57,320 nt of DNA from Thiosocius sp963719025 (GTDB lineage: Bacteria; Pseudomonadota; Gammaproteobacteria; Chromatiales; Chromatiaceae). Both the position numbers and the translations under genes were made by a program. Position 1 is the first letter of the stretch, and each line of letters begins with the position of its first letter. Under the pieces are notes generated by a model. It was not told the origin of the DNA, searched no databases, and saw only the letters and a list, made by a program, of their open reading frames with translations. Location: positions 1 to 57,320 of the forward strand of contig CAVRBK010000077.1 of the NCBI GenBank assembly GCA_963719025.1, written 5' to 3'. Shown in pieces: positions 29,183-37,744 of the stretch.

Positions 29183-31669
29183 ATGCACCAGCCCCCGGAA
29201 CCAAAGGCGCGCGCTCCCCGCAAGCTACCCAGCTTCCGGGTCCGCTACGCGACGATTTTCGGCATTCTGAGCCTGCTGTTCGCGGCCATTGCCATCTTTG
29301 GCTACCAGTACAGCTCGTCGGTCAACCGGGCGGCCTCGCGCGATGCGGCGCACCGTGAACAGGGCATCGTCCTGCTCAATGACAGCTTTGCCGAACTCTA
29401 CCAACTGCGCCAGCACCTGCATGATTTCCTGCTGACGCCGACGCCCCCGGTTCAGCAGGAGCTCGATGCCGTCGGTAAACGTCTGCACAGCGCGCTGAGC
29501 CGCCTCGCCCGACACAACACTCGGGGCAATGACACCGATGTCAGCATGATCAGCGATGCCTTGCTGGGAGATGCCGCGACATTGCTCGACAGCGTGGGGC
29601 AGCTGGTGCAGATCAGGCAGGACCCCATGCGCTGGTTCCCGGCCAACAGGTTGATCGAGGAGCAACTGCAACCGAACAACGCGCAGTTCACCGCCCTGCT
29701 GGATGCCCTGATCGAGGATGGCGATGATCACGACGCCCCCGCTATTGCGGGCCGCCTTTACGACCTGCGCAAATCCTGGCTGCGCATGATTGACGAGCTG
29801 CGGCTGATCATCGCCAACCGCTTCGGCGCACACGCCGATGATCCGGCCGCCGGCATGGCCGCGCGTGCCAGCAACCTGCACCTGTATGCCGAGAAAGTGC
29901 GGACTCAACTGACAACGCTGCGCGCGGACGCGGCAACAGCAGAGGCGTCTTCGGTGTTCGCGGCGCAGCTCGACGAGCTCGCCACGCATGCCGCGACCTG
30001 GCAAACGGCCTACACGCAAATGTACGCCGAACTGCAGTTACCCGACTGGCGTGCCGACCTGCGCTACCTGCGGGGAGAACTCGATCCACAGTTGCAGCGC
30101 ATGCAGCAGCGTCTGAACATCCTGCGCATCGAGCTGCAGGCGCAGGCCAGGCGACAGGTCGATACCCTTGGCAGCATCGGCCTGCGCCTCGCCATCACCC
30201 TGTTCCTGACGCTCGGCCTGATGGCAGCCCTCGGGATCATCGGCTTCGCCAGCCTTGATCGGCTGATTCTCAACCCGGTGCAACGCCTTGCCGACAGCCT
30301 CAGGCAACATGCCCACGAGCCCGGCTCGGTGGTATCGATCCCGCCGGCGGTGGAGGAAACGGAGGCACTGCGCGACGCCTTCGCCGCCATGCAGGCGCAG
30401 GTCCAGGAACGCGAGCAGCGACTTGACCACCTCGCCCACCACGATAGCCTCACGGGACTGCCGAATCGCGCACGTTTCCGCCAGGGGCTGGCCGCAGCGA
30501 TCACCGATGCACAGCAGCACGGCATGCTGACCGGGGTGCTGTTCATCGACCTCAATCGCTTCAAACAGGTGAACGACAGCCACGGTCACAGTGCGGGCGA
30601 CCATATGCTGGTGCAGATCAGCCGACGGCTGGAGACGGTATTCCGCCAGGAAGACCTTATCGCCCGCCTCGGCGGTGACGAGTTCGCGGTCCTGTTGCAC
30701 AACCTGCACGATCGCAGCGAAATGGGCCTGCTGGCCGAAAAGGCCCTGGATGCGATCAAGCGCCCTTACGAGATCGAGGGCAAACTGTTCTACAGCGGGG
30801 CCTCGATCGGCATCGCCGTGGCACCGGACGACAGCACCGATCCCGACCGGCTGATCCAGCAGGCGGATGCCGCCATGTACGCGGCCAAGCGCAGCCAGGG
30901 TTCCAGCTTCCGCTACGTCAGCGACGAGATGACGCGCGGTGCCGCCGCCCAGCATGCGCTGGAGAACGAACTGCGCGACGCGGTGCGCGAGCATCGCCTG
31001 GAACTGCATTTTCAACCGGTCCGCGCCATCGCGGACGACCATCTGCACTGCTACGAGTCACTGCTGCGCTGGCCGCATGCCGAGCAGGGGATGCTGCGCC
31101 CCGCCATCTTCATGGAGGCGATGGACGATGCCGGGCTGTGCACCCAGATCAGCGACTGGACACTCGATCAGTTGCAGACCATCCGCCCGACCCCGGATGC
31201 CGTGCTGTCGATCAACCTCAGCGCCCGCCTGCTGCACGACGACGCCTTCGCACAGCGCCTGTTCGATCGCATCGACGAGGGCAGACTCACCGCACGGCAG
31301 CTGATTATCGAGATCACCGAAGACACGCTGGAGACCGATCTCAGCGCCGCCAGCCGTGTGCTCGATGAACTCAAGCGGCGCGGCGTGCGCATCGCGCTCG
31401 ACGACTTCGGTACCGGCCAGGCCTCGCTCAGCCATCTGCGGCGCTTTCCGTTCGACTACATCAAGATCGACCAATCGTTCATCGCCGGCATCGGCAAGGT
31501 GCGCAACGACGAGAAACTGGTCCAGGCGATCGTCCGCCTGGCCCACGCCCTGGACATGCTGGTCGTCGCCGAAGGCGTGGAGACCGAGGCACAGCGCGCC
31601 TTCCTGGCCGACGAAGGCTGCGACTACATCCAGGGTTACCTGGTCGGGCATCCCTCTCCGGCCGGCTGA
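29183..31669 (+). CDS. Membrane GGDEF-EAL c-di-GMP enzyme with large periplasmic sensor
   Basis: 828 residues, intact. Helix 1 at about 24-44, a ~280-residue mostly helical periplasmic region, helix 2 at about 327-350, a HAMP-like segment to about 400, GGDEF domain with RLGGDEFAVLL near 496, and EAL domain from about 610. The EAL motif is ESLLRW rather than EALLRW; downstream catalytic blocks are present (SINLSARLL, EITEDTLE, DDFGTG, YIKIDQSFI, AEGVETEAQ, QGYLVG). GGDEF and EAL may both be active. It follows the PhnD-like gene with an 8-base gap, so the periplasmic part plausibly reads that protein. Confidence 0.9.
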   Translation: MHQPPEPKARAPRKLPSFRVRYATIFGILSLLFAAIAIFGYQYSSSVNRAASRDAAHREQGIVLLNDSFAELYQLRQHLHDFLLTPTPPVQQELDAVGKRLHSALSRLARHNTRGNDTDVSMISDALLGDAATLLDSVGQLVQIRQDPMRWFPANRLIEEQLQPNNAQFTALLDALIEDGDDHDAPAIAGRLYDLRKSWLRMIDELRLIIANRFGAHADDPAAGMAARASNLHLYAEKVRTQLTTLRADAATAEASSVFAAQLDELATHAATWQTAYTQMYAELQLPDWRADLRYLRGELDPQLQRMQQRLNILRIELQAQARRQVDTLGSIGLRLAITLFLTLGLMAALGIIGFASLDRLILNPVQRLADSLRQHAHEPGSVVSIPPAVEETEALRDAFAAMQAQVQEREQRLDHLAHHDSLTGLPNRARFRQGLAAAITDAQQHGMLTGVLFIDLNRFKQVNDSHGHSAGDHMLVQISRRLETVFRQEDLIARLGGDEFAVLLHNLHDRSEMGLLAEKALDAIKRPYEIEGKLFYSGASIGIAVAPDDSTDPDRLIQQADAAMYAAKRSQGSSFRYVSDEMTRGAAAQHALENELRDAVREHRLELHFQPVRAIADDHLHCYESLLRWPHAEQGMLRPAIFMEAMDDAGLCTQISDWTLDQLQTIRPTPDAVLSINLSARLLHDDAFAQRLFDRIDEGRLTARQLIIEITEDTLETDLSAASRVLDELKRRGVRIALDDFGTGQASLSHLRRFPFDYIKIDQSFIAGIGKVRNDEKLVQAIVRLAHALDMLVVAEGVETEAQRAFLADEGCDYIQGYLVGHPSPAG

Positions 31670-31711
31670 AGCGCTCCGGCGGCGTCGATGCGGGCGCACC
31701 CGGTGCGCCGC

Positions 31712-32386
31712 TCAATCCACCTGGCGACGCAACTCGTCGAGCAGATCGCCGAAACCAGGCACCGCCGGGAACTCGTCGACCTGGCGTTCGGCCTGGCGGG
31801 TATCCGGCCGCAGGATCGCCAGCAGGTTGGCGATCCCGTAGCTGCCGTGCCGAGCGCAGCACCGCCAGGCTGTCGTCGACGAACAGCGTGCGCTGCGGGT
31901 CGAACGACTCCTCCTCCGCAGACGGACCCAGAATCCCTGGTCCTCCTTGGGCAGACCGAGGTCATGCGCGCACACCACATGGTCGAGGCGCTCGCCGAGA
32001 CGGGTCCGGCGCATCTTCAGCTCGAGCGACTTCTGGTGCGCATTGGTCACCAGCACGCGCCGCTTGCCGGCCTGCGCCAGGAGATCGAGAAAATCGGTGA
32101 CGTGCGGATGCACGCCGATCAGGTGATCGCACCTCTTCCTTGAGCAGGGCGATGTCCAGCCCCAGCTCGCGCGTCCAGTGATCGACGCAATACCAGTCCA
32201 GCGTGCCCTGCGATATCCTGGTAGCGCGCATGCAGCGGCCTGGCGCGCCTCGGCAAGGTCGATGCCGCGTGCCTCGGCGTAGCGTCGCGGCACGTACTCG
32301 AGCCAGAAATGGTTGTCGAAATGCAGGTCGAGCAGGGTGCCGTCCATGTCGAGCAGGACGGTATCGATTTTCTGCCAGTCAAACAT
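31712..32386 (-). CDS. HAD-like GMP/IMP nucleotidase (YrfG type), frameshifted
   Basis: About 224 residues. HAD motifs: I LLDMDGTLLDLHFDNHFW, II VLVTNAHQKS, III LGLPKEDQGFW, IV LFVDDSLAVL. The FDNHFW extension after motif I and VTNAH are typical of the YrfG/GMP-IMP nucleotidase branch. Cytoplasmic purine-nucleotide phosphatase. Four or so indels (near 32,240, 32,205, 32,130 and 31,860) break the frame. Convergent with the GGDEF-EAL gene and divergent from cysQ. Confidence 0.82.
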   Translation of the reverse strand: MFDWQKIDTVLLDMDGTLLDLHFDNHFWLEYVPRRYAEARGIDLAEARQAAACALPGYRRARWTGIASITGRASWGWTSPCSRKRCDHLIGVHPHVTDFLDLLAQAGKRRVLVTNAHQKSLELKMRRTRLGERLDHVVCAHDLGLPKEDQGFWVRLRRRSRSTRSARCSSTTAWRCCARHGSYGIANLLAILRPDTRQAERQVDEFPAVPGFGDLLDELRRQVD

Positions 32387-32495
32387 CGTCCGCTGTCCTC
32401 ACGCCCACGGTGCGGCGGGATCTTTTGTATGATTGGTGGTCTCGCACGCCGCATCGAATAATCGCTCACGAACAGTAACAATTCGGAGGTAGCAC

Positions 32496-33289
32496 ATGGG
32501 ACCACAGGCACAACAACTGCTCGACATCGCCCGCGAGGCGGGCGAAGCCATTCTCGAAGTCTATCACCAGGATTTTTCGGTCGAGGAAAAAGCCGACAGA
32601 TTCACCGCTGACCGCGGCCGACCTCGCCTCGCACAGGGTGATCGTCCAGCGCCTCGGCGAGACTCGACCCGGACACCCCGGTACTGTCCGAGGAAGGCGC
32701 CGATATCCCGTTCGCCACGCGCAGCCAGTGGCACGCGCTACTGGCTGATCGACCCGCTCGACGGCACCCGCGAGTTCGTCAAGCGCAATGGCGAATTCAC
32801 CGTCAACATCGCGCTGATCGAGAACGGCTGCCCGGTCGCTCGGCGTGGTGCATGTCCCGGTCAGCGGCGTCAGCTATGTCGGCGAGGTCGGCGAGGGCGC
32901 CTGGAAAATCGATGCCGACGACACCAGCATGCCGATCCACGTGCAACGCGCATCGCCGCACGCACGGTGCGGGTCGCAGGCAGCCGCTCGCATGCCGGCG
33001 ACAGCCTGCAAGCGCTTTCTCGAGCGGCTCGGCGTCGCACGAGATCGTCAGCATGGGCAGTTCGCTGAAGCTCTGCCTGGTCGCCGAAGGGACCGCCGAT
33101 ATCTACCCGCGCCTCGGCCCCACCTCGGAGTGGGACACCGCGGCCGCCCAGGCGGTGGTCGAGGCAGCCGGCGGCCGGGTCACCGATACCGAACTCAAGC
33201 CGTTGCGCTATAACACCAAGGAATCGCTGTTGAATCCGCACTTTCTGGTATTCGGCGATCGCTCCGAAAACTGGGGGAGATACCTTTGA
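32496..33289 (+). CDS. cysQ: 3'(2'),5'-bisphosphate nucleotidase CysQ, frameshifted
   Basis: About 264 residues. ATG 32496 follows a strong GGAGGT site. Inositol-monophosphatase-like metal motifs: LSEEG (Glu), WLIDPLDGTREF (the DPxDGT loop) and TSEWDTAAAQAVVEAAGG (second metal-site Asp). CysQ removes phosphate from PAP, a by-product of sulfate assimilation and 3'-phosphate turnover. Indels near 32,610, 32,660, 32,735, 32,840, 32,965 and 33,040. Its TGA overlaps the TTG start of a double-thioredoxin gene. Confidence 0.88.
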
Positions 33290-34378
33290 CGCCATTTGCC
33301 CACCGACTGAGAGAGGCCGCGCCGCTCTGGCTGCTTTTGTTGCTCGGCCTGGTGTGCAATAACGCGGCGATCGCCGTGCAGGACGACCCGCTGCAGTTCG
33401 ACGATACCCCGCTGGACGATCTGCTGCAGTATCCGACGTGGTTCAAGAACAGCTTTCTCGCGCTCGACGAAGACCTCGCAGGAGGCCGTCGCGGGCGGCA
33501 AGCAGGGCATCGTCGTGTACTTCGGCCAGAAGCGTTGCGCCTACTGCAAGATGCTGATGGACGTGAACTTTCAGACACCCGACATCGTCACCTACACGCG
33601 CGAGCACTTCGACGTGATCCCGATCGACATCTGGAGCCCGGAGGAGGTCACCACGCCGGACGGCGAGTCGATGAGCGAGCGCGAGTACTCGCAGGCGCTG
33701 GGGACCAATTTCACGCCGTCGCTGGTGTTCTACGACGCCGACGGACGGATCGCGCTGCGCCTGCGCGGCTACTACCCGCCCTACCAGTTCCGCGCCGCGC
33801 TCGAATACGTCGCCGGCGGCCACTACCAGCGGGAGAAATTCCCGGTGTACATGGCGCGCGGCGACCAGACCCTGCGGTTCGAGGCCGGGGACCTGGTCGA
33901 GGAACCGTTCTTTACGCCGCCGCCGTACAACCTCGACCGCTCGCGCTTCCCGGCCGAACTGCCGCTGGTGGTGTTCTTCGAACAGGGCGACTGCCATGCC
34001 TGCGACATCCTGCACACCCAGCCGCTGCAGCGCAAAGTGGTGCGCAAGCTGTTCGACGGTTTCGAGAGCGTGCAGCTCGACATGTGGTCGGATACGCCGC
34101 TGATCAAACCGGACGGCCAACGGTCAACAGCGCGCGACTGGGCCAAGGAACTCGGCATCTTCTACGCGCCGTCGATCGTGTTCTTCGACGAGAGGGGCAG
34201 CGAGATCATCCGCGTCGACTCGGTCGTCCACCTGTTCCGCCTGCGCAATGTGCTCAATTACGTGGTCAGCCGCGGCTACCTGACCGAGCCGAACTTCCTG
34301 CGCTGGAGCTCGCACACGCGGCGCGAGATTGACGCACCCACCGTCTCGCTTCAGGAAGAACAGAATTCCTCGAGATAA
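33286..34378 (+). CDS. Exported protein with two thioredoxin-like domains, one frameshift
   Basis: About 363 residues. Start is a TTG at 33286, supported by GGGGGAG seven bases upstream and overlap with the cysQ stop. Signal-like LWLLLLLGLVCNNAAIA, then a first thioredoxin-like domain (GIVVYFGQKRCAYCKMLMDV) and a second (LPLVVFFEQGDCHACDIL), both with an active-site CxxC, each followed by a cis-Pro-like TPSLVF or APSIVF block and a region with FRAALEYV/FRLRNVLNYV. Each domain resembles SoxW-type periplasmic thioredoxins. A single indel near 33,480 lies before the first CxxC. Role likely in periplasmic thiol-disulfide handling; partner not known. Confidence 0.82.
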
Positions 34379-34788
34379 TCCTCGTAGCCGCGCCGGCGTT
34401 GCCTCAACCGCTCGCCGCGACCGGCCTTGTAGCCGCGTCGCATCTCCGCATTCAACGCATCCAGCTGCCGCCGCTTGCGCAGACAACGGTAGGCACTGCG
34501 GTCTTTGGCAGCGGCCCTGGCTGTCCCACCGGGACCCCTGACCTTTCCCTTCGACCGGCCTTTCTCGCGCACACGCTGCTGCAACCACGCGCGCTCACCG
34601 CTGCGCAGGCCCTTGCCGGGCAGCGCAGACGGTGCCGATGGCATAACCGCGAGGGTCGCGCCCGAGTCGCAGGCCAGCTGGGTAAACTCGACCTCGCCAT
34701 GGGCGCCAACACAGCGGTAGACCGCGGCGGCGGCCGGCAGGCCGAAAGAAAAAATCGACAGAAAAAGACAGAAACCCCGGATGCGCAT
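34351..34788 (-). CDS. DUF4124-like exported protein
   Basis: 145 residues. Signal peptide (IRGFCLFLSIFSFGLPAAA), then VYRCVGAHGEVEFTQLAC, the DUF4124 pattern in which a short beta-hairpin with two Cys follows the export signal. The remainder is very basic (KGRSKGKVRG, RKRRQLDALNAEMRRGYKAGRGERLRQRRRG), ending in FCSS. Two Cys in the N-terminal domain and one in the last residues may form disulfides. Function unknown. Its 3' end overlaps the double-thioredoxin gene by 28 bases, tail to tail. Confidence 0.7.
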   Translation of the reverse strand: MRIRGFCLFLSIFSFGLPAAAAVYRCVGAHGEVEFTQLACDSGATLAVMPSAPSALPGKGLRSGERAWLQQRVREKGRSKGKVRGPGGTARAAAKDRSAYRCLRKRRQLDALNAEMRRGYKAGRGERLRQRRRGYEDYLEEFCSS

Positions 34789-34937
34789 ATTCCCTCCCTG
34801 GAATTCGCGATTTGCGGAGGCTGCACTATACCCCGGCCCGATCGCCGACCATACTCATCCAGACCGCACCGGCCGGGGCGTCGCCAACGCCCGGTCGGAA
34901 TCTAAAGCCTGAACCGCTGGATGCCGATGTAAATTCA

Positions 34938-36061
34938 ATGAACCGGCCACCGATCCACAACCCCGACCAGCAGGTTCTGTTCGAGCAGAACGATATGCTG
35001 CGCGGACTGCTGGAGACGCTGGGCCGCGATGCCGCGCACAACCAGCAGGTGCTGGCACGTTTCCAGGAACGCGAACTCGCACTGCTCGGCGCCGGCGACC
35101 TGGTGAAGCTGCTCGAGCGGCTGACCAGCGGCATGCGCAGCTCGTTCGCCCTGGACAGTGCGAAACTCAAACTGCTTGACCCCTTTCGGTGATTCGCGAC
35201 CTGCTCTCGGCCATGCCGGATGACAATGCCTGCCTGATGCGCGACATCGAACTGTGCACCGATGTCGGCGCCACCCGGGCGCTTTTCAGCGACCTGAATG
35301 CACCCTGGCTCGGGCCCTGGGACGACACCGTCACCGCGTCGCTGTTCGGCCGCCGCCTCGGCGGCAGCGTCGCCCTGCTGCCGCTGCGCCAGGCCGATGG
35401 CCTGGCCGGCTTTCTGTGCCTGGGCAGCCGTGATGCGCGACGTTTTCAGCGCGGCCAGGCGACCGATTTTCTCGCCCACCTGGCCTGCGTCGCCGCGGTC
35501 TGCCTGGAAAACGCGGTAAACCGCGAGCGCCTGCGCCTGGCCGGGCTGACCGACAGCCTCACCGGCCTGTACAACCGCCGACATCTGCAGCATCGGCTGG
35601 AACAGGAGGTGACCCGGGCACAACGCTACGGCCAGGCGCTGTCCTGCCTGTTCGTCGACGCCGACCATTTCAAACGAATCAACGACACCCACGGTCACAG
35701 CGCCGGCGACCAGGTGTTGACCGCGCTGGCACAGCGACTGCGGGCACGCCTGCGCACCAGCGACCTGCCGACGCGCTACGGCGGCGAGGAATTTGCCGTG
35801 CTGCTGCCGCAGACCGACGTACAGAACGCCCAGATGCTGGCACACGAGATATGCCGCGGCGTCGCCGCCGCACCGATCATGCTGGAAAGCGGCGAACCAG
35901 TCACGGTAACGGTTTCGATCGGCGTTTCGGCCCTGGCGCCGGGCAGCCGACATCCTGCCGCCGAGGCCGGGGCCGCCATGTTGCAGGCCGCCGATGAGGC
36001 GGTCTACCGGGCAAAGGCCGCGGGCCGCAACCAGGTGGCCAGCGCACCGCTCCCGCCGTAG
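34938..36061 (+). CDS. Diguanylate cyclase with DUF484/GAF-like N-terminus, one frameshift
   Basis: About 374 residues. N-terminal ~80 residues (LFEQNDMLRGLLETLG ... FQERELALLGAGDLVKLLERL) look like the DUF484 coiled-coil plus a GAF-like domain (SVALLPLRQADGLAGFLCLGSRD), followed by the GGDEF domain: LTDSLTGLYNRRHLQHRLE, FVDADHFKRINDTHGHSAGD and RYGGEEFAVLLPQ with an active GGEEF loop near residue 275. Cytoplasmic, making c-di-GMP. One indel near 35,188 hides the first 84 residues from the rest. Confidence 0.85.
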
Positions 36062-36130
36062 CGGCGACACCCGGATACCGTCCGGAGCCGGCGCTTGCGA
36101 GCGTTCGCTGCTGCCCTGTGGACGAAATGC

Positions 36131-36159
36131 GGGACATATATATTATTATGTGCTAATAT
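36131..36159 (+). promoter_or_regulatory. Sigma-70-like promoter with extended -10
   Basis: In an unusually AT-rich pocket, TGCTAATAT gives an extended -10 (TG-N-TAATAT, hexamer at 36154-36159); 17 bases upstream is GGGACA, matching four of six positions of the -35 consensus. The predicted start lies about 19 bases before the small ORF at 36185. Confidence 0.5.
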
Positions 36160-36184
36160 AAGTGGAATTTATCAGGTAATCGCC

Positions 36185-36346
36185 ATGTTACAAAGTCTCG
36201 GAAAAGCAGCACTGCATTTAAGGCTCGGCAAGCGTGTCTGCGTCTGTCTGCGTAACAAGCTGATGGACAAGGGCCTGCGCGCCGCCGTTCGCCCGATGGT
36301 GTTCGGCTGGTTTTCCTGCTGGTGCGAAAAACCGCGCGCCCACTGA
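36185..36346 (+). CDS. Hypothetical small basic protein
   Basis: 53 residues from ATG 36185, with AGG nine bases upstream and an extended -10 promoter just before. Basic and Cys-containing (RLGKRVCVCLRNKL ... FGWFSCWCEKPRAH). No hydrophobic helix long enough to span a membrane. I do not recognise the family; the promoter and position between two real genes are the main support. Confidence 0.35.
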   Translation: MLQSLGKAALHLRLGKRVCVCLRNKLMDKGLRAAVRPMVFGWFSCWCEKPRAH

Positions 36347-36474
36347 GGCGCCGACACTGCGCCCCGACGGATGTAAGCAACCGCGGGTGAAAAGAATTCC
36401 CGATGTCGCGGGTCTCTATGGCCGAAGGAGGCGAATTTCACGCCCCAACAAGCCAACATTCGGAGACTGACATC

Positions 36475-36897
36475 ATGAAGACCCTGATCATTGCCGGCAT
36501 CTTCGCCGCCACCTCGACCGCCGCCCTGGCCCAGTCATTCGCGTTTCAGCAGCAGATCGGCGCGGAAGAATATGTCCATGGCCAGAATACCGCTCACCTG
36601 TCTTTCGCCCCGGTGGAACGGCACAACACCCTGTCCTCGCTGACCCGCTGGACCCTCGACGCAAACGTCGACGGTATCGCGATGAACCCCTTCGAGGGCG
36701 AGATCGTCAAGAGCGGCCCGAGCCGCATCAGCCTGTACGAGTTTGTGCGTGACAGCCCCGAGGGCACCGCCTACCGCAGCTACCACGAGCGCTACCCGGT
36801 GGGCACCGACTGGGGTCAGGTCGCCCGGGACTACCGTGACGACCCGATGAATCACGGCCTGGCAGCGGAGACCAACCCGCACGCTGGTGAATCCTGA
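36475..36897 (+). CDS. Hypothetical periplasmic protein
   Basis: 140 residues from ATG 36475, with CGGAG ten bases upstream. A clear signal peptide (TLIIAGIFAATSTAALAQ) is followed by an acidic, aromatic-poor mature part: EEYVHGQNTAHLSFAPVE, LDANVDGIAMNPFEGEIV, SLYEFVRDSPEGTAYRSYHERY. No Cys, no repeat, no known motif. Intact frame. Family not recognised; export is the only safe statement. Confidence 0.65.
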   Translation: MKTLIIAGIFAATSTAALAQSFAFQQQIGAEEYVHGQNTAHLSFAPVERHNTLSSLTRWTLDANVDGIAMNPFEGEIVKSGPSRISLYEFVRDSPEGTAYRSYHERYPVGTDWGQVARDYRDDPMNHGLAAETNPHAGES

Positions 36898-36947
36898 CAG
36901 GCCGGGACGGGGCGGCCGTCATCATACGCCTCCCCGACCCCATTACT

Positions 36948-37671
36948 TCAGTCTGACCCGGCCAGCATGCGCTGCAGATAGCGCGAGCCACCAAGGTTAC
37001 GCATCTGAGCCGATAATCCAGTCGCGGCGCTTGCGCACATAGGCCGAGGGACGATCGACCCGGTACAACACCGGGTTGGGCAGCACCGCCGCCAGCAGGG
37101 CCGCGCGGCGGCGACCGATATCCGCTGGCGCTGCAGAAAAATAGTGCTCGGCGGCCACGCCGACCCCAAACAGGCGCTCCCCCATCTCGGCAAAATTGAG
37201 GTACATCTCCAGGATCCTCTGCTTTGTCCACAGGCCCTCGATCAGCACGGTAAACCATAGCTCGAGCCCCTTGCGCAGGTAGCTGCGGCCCTGCCACAGG
37301 AACAGGTTGCGTGCGACCTGCTGGCTGATCGTGCTGGCGCCGCGCAGCGGCCGGCCATCCAGATGGTCCTCCACCGCCGCGATGATCTGTTGCGTGTCGA
37401 ACCCCCAGTGATCGAAGAAGCGCTGATCCTCTGCCGCGATCACCGCCAGTGCCACCTCGCGGTCGATCTGCGCGAAGGCCACCCAGCGCTGATCCTGCGG
37501 CCCACCCTCGCTGGCCAGGCGCTGCAGCATGACCGCCGAATAGGGCGGATCGACCCAGCGCAGCAGTAACACCAACCCGACCGAGCCAAGCAGAAACAGC
37601 CCGAGCAGGATCAGCAGAAGGCGTTTGGCTCGCCGCAACAGTCGCGCAACACCGCGCCCTGGCCTTTCCAT
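36948..37671 (-). CDS. mtgA: Monofunctional peptidoglycan transglycosylase
   Basis: About 240 residues. One N-terminal membrane helix (RLLLILLGLFLLGSVGLVLLL), then GT51 domain: VIAAEDQRFFDHWGFD with the catalytic Glu, GASTISQQVARNLFLW, RKGLELWFTVLIEGLWTKQRILEMYLN and FGVGVAAEHYF. No transpeptidase domain follows, as expected for MtgA. It polymerises lipid II glycan chains on the outer face of the inner membrane. One indel near 37,013 hides the last residues; corrected it ends QRMLAGSD at a TGA at 36948. Confidence 0.92.
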
Positions 37672-37744
37672 CCGCGATCGTCCTGTGTGTGAAAGAATGC
37701 AGGCGGATTATCGCGCATGCGCCGCCCCGTTGCGCCGCCCGCGG

